Shown here in pieces: positions 9,180 to 17,111 of a stretch of DNA of 64,000 nt (positions are counted from its first letter, which is position 1; each line of letters begins with the position of its first letter). The notes beneath the pieces were generated by a model. It searched no databases. It had not been told where the DNA came from and saw only the letters and a list, made by a program, of their open reading frames with translations. The translations under genes were made by a program, and so were the position numbers. The stretch covers positions 496,001 through 560,000 of the forward strand of contig NZ_CP006644.1 in NCBI RefSeq assembly GCF_000512205.2, given 5' to 3'. The stretch comes from Sphingomonas sanxanigenens DSM 19645 = NX02. GTDB lineage: Bacteria > Pseudomonadota > Alphaproteobacteria > Sphingomonadales > Sphingomonadaceae.

Positions 9180-9605
9180 ATGACCGGTCTGGAAGAGATC
9201 GAACAGTTCATGGCGGCCGGCACCCGGCCGCCCATGATGGACCTGTTCGACATCGATCTGCTTGAGGCGGAGGAGGGGAAGGTCGTCTTTGTCGCGACGC
9301 CCACCTCGCAGACCTACAATTTCATGGGCATCGCCCATGGTGGCTATGCCGCGACGCTGCTGGATTCGGCCTGCGGCATCGCGGCGAACTCCGCGGCCCA
9401 AGTGCCCATCAACTGCGTCACGCTCGAACTCAAGGTCGCCTATCATGCGCCCTTGACCGACAGGGTCGGGATGGTCCGTGCAATCGGCCAGGTGGTGTCG
9501 ATGGGCAAGAGGGTGGCGCATACCGAGGCGCGTCTGATCGACATGGCCGGCAAACTCTATGCCTCCGCGACATCGACCTTGCTGCTCGTCGATCGGGCGG
9601 CCTGA
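9180..9605 (+). CDS. PaaI family thioesterase (hot-dog fold)
   Basis: The 141-residue protein has the hot-dog thioesterase pattern FMGIAHGGYAATLLDSACGIAANS, with the HGG motif and the aspartate on the following helix. The strand stretch VTLELKVAYHAPLTDRVG follows, then a G-KR-AH-EARL-D--GKLYA-ATSTLL ending. Such enzymes hydrolyse acyl- or phenylacyl-CoA. It lies 8 bp after etfA and so belongs to the same transcript, probably releasing CoA from dead-end acyl-CoA esters. Confidence 0.88.
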   Translation: MTGLEEIEQFMAAGTRPPMMDLFDIDLLEAEEGKVVFVATPTSQTYNFMGIAHGGYAATLLDSACGIAANSAAQVPINCVTLELKVAYHAPLTDRVGMVRAIGQVVSMGKRVAHTEARLIDMAGKLYASATSTLLLVDRAA

Positions 9606-9619
9606 ACAGGAAAGAAGAT

Positions 9620-9919
9620 ATGGAAGTCGTTATCCCGCACAGCCTTGGTAAAATCGAAGCGAAGAGCAGGATCGAGGCCGGCCTGCCCAAGCTGGCAGCG
9701 CATATCCCGGGAGGCGGTTCGCTCAGTTCCGAGTGGGTATCGGACTACGCACTACACTTGGTCATCGGGGCGATGGGGCAGAATATCCCGGTGCAACTCG
9801 ACATTGAGGATAGCGAGATTCGCGGCGACGTCAGCGTACCGCTGTTCCTCAAAATGATGTCAGGACAGATTTCGGATTTTGTGAAAACGAGCGCCGAGAA
9901 AATGCTCAGCAAGGCATGA
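9620..9919 (+). CDS. Polyhydroxyalkanoic acid system family protein
   Basis: A 99-residue protein beginning MEVVIPHSLGKIEAKSRIEAG, the hallmark of the small family annotated as PHA system or PHA granule-region protein. No signal peptide or membrane segment is visible. A mixed alpha/beta make-up ends in the helix LFLKMMSGQISDFVKTSAEKML. It follows the thioesterase by 14 bp. Its biochemical role is unknown; association with acyl-CoA and PHA genes is the only clue. Confidence 0.75.
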   Translation: MEVVIPHSLGKIEAKSRIEAGLPKLAAHIPGGGSLSSEWVSDYALHLVIGAMGQNIPVQLDIEDSEIRGDVSVPLFLKMMSGQISDFVKTSAEKMLSKA

Positions 9920-10021
9920 TGAATTTACTGGCCGCAGGACAATATCGTTGCTCTGCGATGATTGAGTTTACGAGAATCTGCCCTGTTTCCTAGCCGATAG
10001 TGTCCGCGCGAGGGCTTTGTG

Positions 10022-10261
10022 ATGGAAGAAATCGCTCCCCGAGTTTTCAGGATCATTAGCCGTCAGCTCGGCGTCTATCCGGATCAGATTGCCCTTGCTT
10101 CGTCTTTCTACGATGACATCGGCGTGGATAGTCTCGATGTGCTGGAAGTTGTGATGGCGCTTGAAGACGAATTCGGACTCACTATCCCGGATGAAGCCGC
10201 CGGTGAGGTCAAAACAGTAGAGGATGCGGTCAAGCTGGTCGAAGCATGGATAGCCAAGTGA
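10022..10261 (+). CDS. Acyl carrier protein (stand-alone)
   Basis: A 79-residue four-helix carrier protein. The phosphopantetheine attachment serine is in GVDSLDVLEVVMALEDEFG, and the family's IPDEAAGEVKTVEDAVKLVE ending is present. ATG 10022 has GAGGG about 7 bp upstream; a GTG directly before it (10019) is the alternative. It is about 100 bp downstream of the PHA-system gene, so it may be the last gene of the beta-oxidation operon or have its own promoter. No ketosynthase or other fatty-acid or polyketide synthesis gene is beside it, so this is probably a specialised rather than the housekeeping ACP. Confidence 0.85.
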   Translation: MEEIAPRVFRIISRQLGVYPDQIALASSFYDDIGVDSLDVLEVVMALEDEFGLTIPDEAAGEVKTVEDAVKLVEAWIAK

Positions 10262-10556
10262 GATAAAACCCACGATCCTCTGAAACCGCAATTCACGACG
10301 ACAATGAAATCTAGATAGCTCTTTGGTCGCCTGACGTATCACTTCCATGATCAAGGCTACCGTGATCGCGCATAGCCGCCATATGCTTTGCGCCAGAAAC
10401 GGGATTTCATCTATCGCTTTGCCCACTCGATGACGGAATGGTGTTTCCGAAAAGAATATAGCGAACCATGTTATCTAATGACGAATCGCTGTCTTCTCAC
10501 ATTTGACGAACTGGCTGGTAACGTCGGAGCGGGAAGATGCATGAAAGAGGTAGATC
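10262..10556. other. Non-coding gap between ACP and esterase genes
   Basis: A gap of about 295 bp. The frames overlapping it lack ribosome-binding sites and family features. An AGAGG site at the right end serves the esterase start. Nothing else is recognised. Confidence 0.4.
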
Positions 10557-11468
10557 ATGCGATACCGTTCATTAGGCCTGGCTACAGTCTTGATTGTCAC
10601 GAGCACCGCTTGGGCGCAGACGCCGTCGGATAACCAACATGCGCTGATCGGACCGCCCCAACTCCACGCCCTTCCCGTCACCGCTCCGACGCTCGTCGAG
10701 GCCTATGGTCCTGATCCTCTGCAGATCGGTGAACTGCGCTTGCCTGCAGGTCCTGGCCCGTTTCCCGTCGTCATGGTCATTCACGGTGGCTGCTGGACCA
10801 AAGGCTATGAGACACTGGCAGGCACGGCGCCGTTGGCGAGCGCCTTGACGGACAAGGGCGTGGCGACATGGAATATAGAGTATCGACAGGTTGGTGACAC
10901 CCGCGGCGGGTGGCCTGGGACCTTCCAGGATTGGGGAGCGGCGCTCGATCACTTGAGGGTGCTGGCACGAACCCAGCCTCTGGACCTGAAGCATGTGGTG
11001 ACGGTGGGACATTCGGCCGGCGCCCACGCTGCCCTGTGGCTGGCGGCCCGTCCCAGATTGCCTGCCGACAGCGAGGTCCGCGGCGCTGATCCACTGAAGG
11101 TTTCCGCCGCGGTCGCCATCGACGGCCCAGGCGACCTGCGAACCCTGTACGGGTTCGACAAGGAGATTTGCGGCCGCCCGATCTTCGTCAACCTGTTCGG
11201 GGGCGCTCCTGACGCACAGGCGGGCCGCTACCGTCAGGCAAATCCGATCGAATGGCTGCCTCTGGCCGTGCCTCAATTCATGGTCGCTTCCGTCGTGCTG
11301 GAGCCTTCAGCCGCGCAAGCCTATGCAGCAGCCGCACAGTCGGCCGGCGATAAGGCGACGGTGATCACCCTGGAGAATGCGGGCCACTTCAACATGCTTT
11401 CGCCTGCGGACCCCACCTGGGCGCCGGTAGAGGCCGCGATCCTCGCGGCGGCGAAAGCAGAGCAATAG
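10557..11468 (+). CDS. Secreted alpha/beta hydrolase (esterase/lipase, BD-FAE-like)
   Basis: A 303-residue hydrolase. Residues 1-20 form a signal peptide ending in AWA-Q, so the product is periplasmic or secreted. The oxyanion-hole motif HGGCW is at 76-80, the nucleophile elbow GHSAG at 151-155 (Ser153), and a late NAGHFNM supplies the catalytic histidine. This HGG...GHSAG pattern is that of carbohydrate or feruloyl esterase-like and kynurenine formamidase-like enzymes. The substrate is not deducible. It is a single gene, convergent with the export operon to its right. Confidence 0.85.
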   Translation: MRYRSLGLATVLIVTSTAWAQTPSDNQHALIGPPQLHALPVTAPTLVEAYGPDPLQIGELRLPAGPGPFPVVMVIHGGCWTKGYETLAGTAPLASALTDKGVATWNIEYRQVGDTRGGWPGTFQDWGAALDHLRVLARTQPLDLKHVVTVGHSAGAHAALWLAARPRLPADSEVRGADPLKVSAAVAIDGPGDLRTLYGFDKEICGRPIFVNLFGGAPDAQAGRYRQANPIEWLPLAVPQFMVASVVLEPSAAQAYAAAAQSAGDKATVITLENAGHFNMLSPADPTWAPVEAAILAAAKAEQ

Positions 11469-11631
11469 TCGAGGCAGCCTCCGGTTTATCCCCATCTCGG
11501 TGATCTCTATCTGATGAAGCCCTGCAGAGGTCCGCTTCGAACACCTCCCCCTGGGTTGCGCCAAGGTCGCGTCGGCCGGGGCGAGAGGGTTGCACTTGGG
11601 GTGCCCCTGACGATCTCGTTCCATTGAGGCG

Positions 11632-12762
11632 TCAGTCAGGCTTGAGAGGCTGAAGGTCCGGCGCGGAAATCTTCGTGAAGCGCCACCAGGCCAGGCCTCC
11701 GTAGACCAGAATGAGGATGGCGAGGTTGAGCACCTCCCGCGTCTGCTCGGCAAGGCTCGCGCCCATCTGATTGAGCCCGACCATGAGATGAATGCCCGCG
11801 GTGGTTGGCAGGAGGCGCGCGAGGAGCGCCAGCCAGGCCGGCGTCGCCTCCGCCGGCCAGGAGAGACCCGCGAGGAAGAAGATGGCGAGCGACGTGCCCA
11901 TCCACAGTTGCAGGGGTCGTTCCCGTGTCCGGAAGAGGCTGGCCAGCGCAAGCGCCGCCGCCACAGTCGCGCCCACGAACAAACTGCCGCCCACGATCAA
12001 GGCGCCAGGAGAGCCGGCGGCGCGGGGATAGTCCTGAAACCAGAACACAAAACCCGCATAATAGGCCACGTCGGCCCAGCCGATCACGAAGAAGGCCAGG
12101 GCAATTCCGATAAGGGTGCGCGAGGGCAGACGAAAGCGTCCCAGTGTCTCGCGCAGGGTGGCGGCGAGCATCGTCAGGCCCATCAGCAGGGTCTGGTGAA
12201 TGATGAGGAAGCCGACCCCGGGGAACACCGTGCTGCCATAGCCTTCGCGCGTGTTGAACAGCGGGCGCTGAACGAGCGACAGGGCAGGGCGGGCGGGTGC
12301 GCCCTGCGCCATGGCCTGATCGCTCGCCGCCTCGCCGGCGATCGTGGTGACCGCCAGGCCGATGCCTGACAGCGCCGTGCTGCTGCGCAGCAGATAGGCG
12401 CCGTTGCCGTAGAGCGCGACCGTGCCCTGGGCGCCGTTCAGAATATGTCGCTCGAACCCCTCGGGGATGATGACCACGGCCCCTGCGCCGGTCGTCTCGA
12501 GCCAGAGCCGGGCGGCTCCTGGAGAGGCCGGGCGCGCGGCAAGATCGGCCTGCTGGAGCGCTGCGATCCGGCGCACGAGACTGCGGCTTGCGCCGCTGTC
12601 GTCGAGATCGACGACGGCCACCGGAATGCGGACCGCGACCTCCCCGGAATAGGCTGAAGGGTAGAAGAAGGAATAGAGGATCGTCGACACGACGATCAGC
12701 ATGAAGGCGGAGCGGTCGGAGAGAACGGCGCGGAAGGTAGCGAGGAAGGCGCGGCCGGTCAT
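11632..12762 (-). CDS. ABC-2 type permease, YhhJ-like (second of pair)
   Basis: The 376-residue product has one N-terminal membrane segment (about 15-33), a large periplasmic domain with the IPVAVVDLDDSGASRSLVRRI strand typical of ABC2_membrane_3 proteins, and a C-terminal block of five or six hydrophobic segments from about residue 180. The start ATG at 12762 overlaps the stop of the preceding permease gene by 4 bp; a longer upstream frame merely runs antisense of that gene. It is the last gene of tolC-hlyD-permease-permease. No ATP-binding gene is present in the operon. Confidence 0.85.
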   Translation of the reverse strand: MTGRAFLATFRAVLSDRSAFMLIVVSTILYSFFYPSAYSGEVAVRIPVAVVDLDDSGASRSLVRRIAALQQADLAARPASPGAARLWLETTGAGAVVIIPEGFERHILNGAQGTVALYGNGAYLLRSSTALSGIGLAVTTIAGEAASDQAMAQGAPARPALSLVQRPLFNTREGYGSTVFPGVGFLIIHQTLLMGLTMLAATLRETLGRFRLPSRTLIGIALAFFVIGWADVAYYAGFVFWFQDYPRAAGSPGALIVGGSLFVGATVAAALALASLFRTRERPLQLWMGTSLAIFFLAGLSWPAEATPAWLALLARLLPTTAGIHLMVGLNQMGASLAEQTREVLNLAILILVYGGLAWWRFTKISAPDLQPLKPD

Positions 12763-13922
12763 CGTCGTCCCCAGACCTCCGGGCTCATCCGCGCCGAGAC
12801 ATAGCGCGGCAGCCCGGCGCCCGAGCCGACGACGAGAAAGGCAAACAGCGCCAGGATCGATCCAAGAGATGCGAGCACGGGTGCGCCGATCATCCATTGC
12901 TCCGCGACCAGCCGCGCGAAGCGGGTAAAAGGCAGCAGCGCGCTCCATAGCCGGGCGAAGGCGGAGGCCGACTCGATCGGGAAGATCGCCCCGGCGAAGG
13001 CGAAGGAAGCGCCCGCATAGAGGGCGGTCATCGACAGCGCCTGCCCCATGGAAAGGGTGGCCCCGACGATGAACAAGGCCATGCCCGCATAGGCGAGATA
13101 GAGGGCGAGATAGCCGCCCATCAGCATCGCCACGCTCCCTTGCACGGGCCAGCCCCGGTAGACCGCGAGATAGCCGGTCGCAAGCGCCCCCCAGAGCAGG
13201 AAGATGAGGATATAGGGCGCGATCTTGCCGGCGACGGCGGCGACCGCCTCGCCTCGAGGCCCTGCAAGCCATGCTCCGATGGTCCCGTCCCGCAGCTCGC
13301 GACCGAGCGCGCTCACGACCGCGATCATGAACAGCAGGTGCAGGAGTGCGGGGTGGATCAGGGCGACGAGTTGCAGCTCGTAACTGGCCTGCGGGTTGTA
13401 GAGGATCCGGCTCTGCACGCTCACCGGCTGCGGCCGCACACGCGCGGGACCGGCGATCGCGGCGCTTTGCTCCCCGGCCAAGGCCTTTGCGTGGGCCTGG
13501 ACCACGGTGCCGACTTCACGCAACACCGAACCCGAGGGCGTGGAATAGCTCGCATTGTAGAAGAGGAGGATCTTGCCGGTCTCGCCGCGCAGCACGGTGC
13601 GCTCGAGATCACGCGGGATCAGGACCACGGCATAGGCGGCGTTGGAGCGGACCAGATGCTCGGCCTGTGCCATGTCCGGTGGCCGCGCCGCGACCTTGAG
13701 CCCGGGTGACGCCTCCAGCTTGCGGGTGAGGTCGCGCGCGACGCCGCCGCCGTCCTCGTCGACCACGACGATCGGCAGGTTCCGCATGACGCCTGCCGAC
13801 AACTGGACCGCGACGATCGCCAGCAGCAGCAGAGGCAGCCAGGTGACCAGCGCCAGATCCCAGACGCTGCCGCGCAGGAAGGCGGTTTCGCGCCGGGCGC
13901 TATCGACGAAGGCCCGGATCAT
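12759..13922 (-). CDS. ABC-2 type permease, YhhJ-like (first of pair)
   Basis: A 387-residue inner-membrane protein built like its downstream partner. It has an N-terminal transmembrane helix at about 24-44, a periplasmic domain beginning LPIVVVDEDGGGVARDLTRKLEAS, and a C-terminal membrane block with the ELRDGTIGAWLAGPRGE cytosolic loop typical of ABC-2 permeases. Both ends overlap neighbours by 4 bp, so hlyD, this gene and the next permease are translationally coupled. Two different permeases probably form a heterodimer. Confidence 0.87.
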   Translation of the reverse strand: MIRAFVDSARRETAFLRGSVWDLALVTWLPLLLLAIVAVQLSAGVMRNLPIVVVDEDGGGVARDLTRKLEASPGLKVAARPPDMAQAEHLVRSNAAYAVVLIPRDLERTVLRGETGKILLFYNASYSTPSGSVLREVGTVVQAHAKALAGEQSAAIAGPARVRPQPVSVQSRILYNPQASYELQLVALIHPALLHLLFMIAVVSALGRELRDGTIGAWLAGPRGEAVAAVAGKIAPYILIFLLWGALATGYLAVYRGWPVQGSVAMLMGGYLALYLAYAGMALFIVGATLSMGQALSMTALYAGASFAFAGAIFPIESASAFARLWSALLPFTRFARLVAEQWMIGAPVLASLGSILALFAFLVVGSGAGLPRYVSARMSPEVWGRR

Positions 13923-14956
13923 TGCGGCCAGTCGAACAGGACCGTCATGCCGGGGCGCAGCCCATCGACCCGCGACACGGGCGACAGGCGCACGTCAAAG
14001 CTCTTCACGTCAAAGCCGCTCGACTGGCGGGTCGCGCGCCATGTCGCGAAATCGCCGGCGGGCGCGATGTAGAAGACCCGAAACTGGGCGCAACGATCGC
14101 CGAGCGCAGGTATGCGGCCGGTCAGGACCCGTCCCCGGCGGATCGCACTGAACTGATCTTCTCTCAGGGTGAGCGTCACCCAGGGATGATCGATGTCGGT
14201 CAGGACGAAGACGGGAAATCCCTGCGGCACGAGTTCGCCCGACTGCGCCAGCCTGCGTCCGATCTCACCGTCCGACGGCGCGAACACCCGGGTTTCCTTC
14301 TCGGCCGCCTCGACTTCGGCCAGGGCGCCGCGCGCCTGGCGCACCTGTCCGCTCGCGGCCTGCCGATCCTGTCGCCGCGCCCCGGCCAGCGCCAGATCAT
14401 ATTGCGCGCGCGCCGCTCGGGCCGCTTCATTGGAGGCCAGGGCGTTTGCGCGGCTCTCGTCGCGTTTCTGCCCCGCCAGCACACCCTGTTCAAAGAGGCG
14501 CTCGGTGCGCTGATAGGTGGTCTGGGCGAGGTCCGCCGCCGCCTGCGCGCGTCGCCACTGGGCCTCGGCAGCCCGGATATCCTCCGGCCGTGCGCCTTCA
14601 TCGGCCTTGTCCGCATTCGCCTGCGCGGCGGCGAGCGCGCCGCCGGCCTGTTCGGAGCGGGCTTCGACCTCGGGACTGTCGAGCGTATAGAGCAGCTGTC
14701 CCGTCTTCACCGGCTGGCCTTCCTCGACATGAAAGGCCGTGATCCGAGCCGAGACCTTGCTCGTGATCCGCAGTTCGCGGGCCTCGACCATGCCCTGGAG
14801 CTGATCGGGAACCGGGCGATAGGCCAGCCAGAGACCGAGGCCGAGAATGACCACGACGAGGAAAGCAATGAGCGGCAGCAACTTGCGCTTCCGCCCGGTC
14901 GGAACCGGCGGAGCCGTCTCGTCCGGGGTGACCAGGGTTTCCGATGTGGCGGTCAT
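13919..14956 (-). CDS. HlyD family periplasmic adaptor (membrane fusion protein)
   Basis: A 345-residue adaptor. A single N-terminal membrane anchor (about residues 27-46) is followed by the biotinyl-lipoyl half-motif VSARITAFHVEEGQPVKTGQLLYTLD, a long coiled-coil hairpin (about 95-215) and the second half-motif VFAPSDGEIGRRLAQSGELVPQG. It bridges inner-membrane permeases and an outer-membrane channel. Its ATG overlaps the tolC-like stop by 4 bp (14953-14956), and its stop overlaps the next permease start. Confidence 0.9.
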   Translation of the reverse strand: MTATSETLVTPDETAPPVPTGRKRKLLPLIAFLVVVILGLGLWLAYRPVPDQLQGMVEARELRITSKVSARITAFHVEEGQPVKTGQLLYTLDSPEVEARSEQAGGALAAAQANADKADEGARPEDIRAAEAQWRRAQAAADLAQTTYQRTERLFEQGVLAGQKRDESRANALASNEAARAARAQYDLALAGARRQDRQAASGQVRQARGALAEVEAAEKETRVFAPSDGEIGRRLAQSGELVPQGFPVFVLTDIDHPWVTLTLREDQFSAIRRGRVLTGRIPALGDRCAQFRVFYIAPAGDFATWRATRQSSGFDVKSFDVRLSPVSRVDGLRPGMTVLFDWPQ

Positions 14957-16323
14957 GGCGTGACCCTTTCACCCTGGTCGATATAGTCCGGCAATGTGGC
15001 GATCTGACCGCTGACGTGGAGAAGCTGGGCGAGCGCGACAACGAAATCATATCCGGCCTGGGCGCGCTGGATCCGGGAGCGGGCAAGACCGAGCTGCGCA
15101 TCGATCACGTCGAGCGAGGTTGTCTGCTGCTCCTGATAGCCGAGGGTCTGGACCCGCAGATTCTCCTGCGCCGCAGTGATGGCCGTGTCGGTCAGCTCAA
15201 ACCGCCGTCGCGCGGCTTCCGCATCGTTCCAGGACCGCGTGACGCCGATTTCGATCTGGGTGCGGGCTTCGCGCAGGCCCGCATTGGCTTGCGTCACCGT
15301 TTCCCGCGCGGCCTGCACCGCTTGCGAGCGGCCCACACCGGAGAAGAGCGTGTAGCGCAGCCCGACGCCCACCGACCAGTCGGGATCGGTCAACAGCGTG
15401 TCGCGCCGATCGAAATTATACTGGGCGAAGCCATAGATCGTAGGCCGGAGCTTGGCGCGCTGAAGGGCCACCCCCGCTTCAGCCTGGTCTTCCAGCGCGC
15501 CGAGCCGATCCAGTTGGGGATGGGCGCGCAGGGCCGCGTCCACATAGGTGTCGAGCGAACGGAGCGGCTGACGGATCACGAAGATCGGGGAGACGGGATC
15601 GACGCCGGACGGCGCCCGCAGCGCGCCGGCAAGCGCTACCTGCGCACTCGCGAGATCGGCCTGCGCCTTTTCCAGTTCGCGCGCGGCGTCGTCGCGCGCT
15701 ACCTGCGCCTGGAGGCGTTGGGCCCGGCTTATGAACCCTTCCTGTTCGAGCTTGAGGGCGTCCGCGACATGCCGCTCTAATCCCGCAAGCGCATCACGGC
15801 GAACATCGCGCACGCGCTCGAGCAACTGCTGGCCGAAATAGAGCTGGGTCATCTGCAACAGACCGTTGTCGATGACGATCTGGCGTTCGGCGCGCGACTG
15901 TCCCAGTTGCGCCGCGGCGCCCGCCTGGGCGGCGGGAATCTGGCCGCCGGAATAGAGCGGCAGCGTCGCCGTCACGATCGGCCGGGTGCTGGTGCGCTCG
16001 ATCTCGAAGCGCAGGGGGTCAGAGATGGAATAATCCTGGGCCACGTCCGCCAGCGGGCCGAGCGGCAGATAGAGGGTTTTCTGATAGCGGATCATCTGTC
16101 CTTCGAACTCGACGGTCGGACGCCGCAACGTGCTCGTGGAGCCTTTCTGGGCCTCCTTGCTGCGCACATCGGCGTCGGCGCCCTGGATCGCGTCCGACCG
16201 CTCGAGCAGCCTCGCCTGGGCGCTTCGATAATCGAGATCAAGCCTGTCGATCGTTTGCGCCTGCGCGCCCTGACAGACCGCAGTCGCCAGCGCGGCAACC
16301 AGCATCGAACATCGCAAGGTCAT
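14953..16323 (-). CDS. TolC family outer membrane efflux protein
   Basis: A 456-residue outer-membrane channel. A signal peptide covers residues 1-22 (MTLRCSMLVAALATAVCQGAQAQ), and two OEP repeats rich in coiled-coil helices follow. I chose the ATG at 16323 because AGGAGA lies about 9 bp upstream and the signal peptide starts exactly there; the open frame extends further but into the divergent promoter. It is the first gene of the four-gene export operon and is divergent from a TetR gene, whose operator candidate (16374-16387) lies in the promoter area. Confidence 0.88.
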   Translation of the reverse strand: MTLRCSMLVAALATAVCQGAQAQTIDRLDLDYRSAQARLLERSDAIQGADADVRSKEAQKGSTSTLRRPTVEFEGQMIRYQKTLYLPLGPLADVAQDYSISDPLRFEIERTSTRPIVTATLPLYSGGQIPAAQAGAAAQLGQSRAERQIVIDNGLLQMTQLYFGQQLLERVRDVRRDALAGLERHVADALKLEQEGFISRAQRLQAQVARDDAARELEKAQADLASAQVALAGALRAPSGVDPVSPIFVIRQPLRSLDTYVDAALRAHPQLDRLGALEDQAEAGVALQRAKLRPTIYGFAQYNFDRRDTLLTDPDWSVGVGLRYTLFSGVGRSQAVQAARETVTQANAGLREARTQIEIGVTRSWNDAEAARRRFELTDTAITAAQENLRVQTLGYQEQQTTSLDVIDAQLGLARSRIQRAQAGYDFVVALAQLLHVSGQIATLPDYIDQGERVTP

Positions 16324-16354
16324 GAAGAACGTCTCCTGCTCCCGCACGGTAACG

Positions 16355-16387
16355 TTGACATCCAACCGACTCAATACATATTTGTAT
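16355..16387 (+). promoter_or_regulatory. tetR promoter and operator candidate in the divergent tolC/tetR region
   Basis: A perfect TTGACA -35 box (16355-16360) is followed 14 to 18 bp later by AT-rich -10 candidates. These sit inside the inverted repeat ATACA-TATT-TGTAT (16374-16387). The palindrome also lies about 50-65 bp upstream of the tolC start on the other strand. A TetR protein bound there could block both promoters. This arrangement argues against ATG 16322 as the tetR start, since it would lie upstream of the transcription start. Confidence 0.5.
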
Positions 16388-16411
16388 CGAAATGCTCCCG
16401 CCCGTGATCCC

Positions 16412-17035
16412 GTGAGCCGCCGCCCGGCACGAACGCGCCCGACCCGGGCGCAGACCCGGGAGCGCATCCTGGATGGCGCTCTCGAGGCCTTCGCCGAACG
16501 TGGCTTCCATGGCTCCACCCAGGAAGATATTTGCGAGCGCGTCGGTCTGAGCCGGGGGGCCTATAATTCCAGCTTCCGATCCAAGGACGAATTGTTCTTC
16601 GCCCTCTATGACCGGGTGATCGAGCGCTTGCAGTCGAGGCTGGAGGAGGCGACCGCTTGCGCCCTGTCCATGCCCGGCTCGACGGCCGACAATTTCCTCA
16701 AGGCCTTTATCGCCAGCTATCCGTTCGATCGAGACTGGTATCTGCTCCAGGCCGAGTTCGGCCTCTATGCCCTACGCCATCCTGCCATGGCGAGCCACTA
16801 TGCCGAACGGCAAGGACGGATCCTCGCCATCATCGAGGGCGCGCTCGCTGACATCCTTCGCGAGGACTCCCGCATCGTTGCCCGGGGCCTCCCGCGCATC
16901 GCGCGACTGATCCTGGCTGTCCACGAGGGAAGCATGTTCCAGGGCCTGCTCGAACCGCACGAGGTCGCAAGCGGAGAGCTTCTGGACTTTCTCGTGGATC
17001 TCATGCTGGCGAGGGCGGCAACGAGAGTCGACTAA
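16412..17035 (+). CDS. TetR/AcrR family transcriptional regulator
   Basis: The helix-turn-helix is RERILDGALEAFAERGFHGSTQEDICERVGLSRGAYNSSFRSKDELFFALYD, and a TetR C-terminal ligand domain follows. The start is uncertain. GTG 16412 lies just downstream of the promoter/operator candidate and gives a normal 207-residue protein. ATG 16322 would give 237 residues but overlaps the divergent tolC start codon. The position suggests it represses the tolC-hlyD-permease operon and itself. Confidence 0.8.
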   Translation: MSRRPARTRPTRAQTRERILDGALEAFAERGFHGSTQEDICERVGLSRGAYNSSFRSKDELFFALYDRVIERLQSRLEEATACALSMPGSTADNFLKAFIASYPFDRDWYLLQAEFGLYALRHPAMASHYAERQGRILAIIEGALADILREDSRIVARGLPRIARLILAVHEGSMFQGLLEPHEVASGELLDFLVDLMLARAATRVD

Positions 17036-17111
17036 GAATGGATTGCTGATCTTGCCTTGCGGGAGGCCGCGCAACAGCATGCCTGCCTCTATTTGTGACG
17101 TGGGAGATCGT

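Noticed and set aside
10388-10633. 81-codon plus-strand frame upstream of the esterase
   Set aside because: It overlaps the esterase signal peptide in another frame, has no ribosome-binding site and no family features.
16322-16411. N-terminal extension of the exporter TetR from ATG 16322
   Set aside because: It overlaps the divergent tolC start codon and precedes the only good promoter; residues before GTG 16412 do not resemble TetR sequence.
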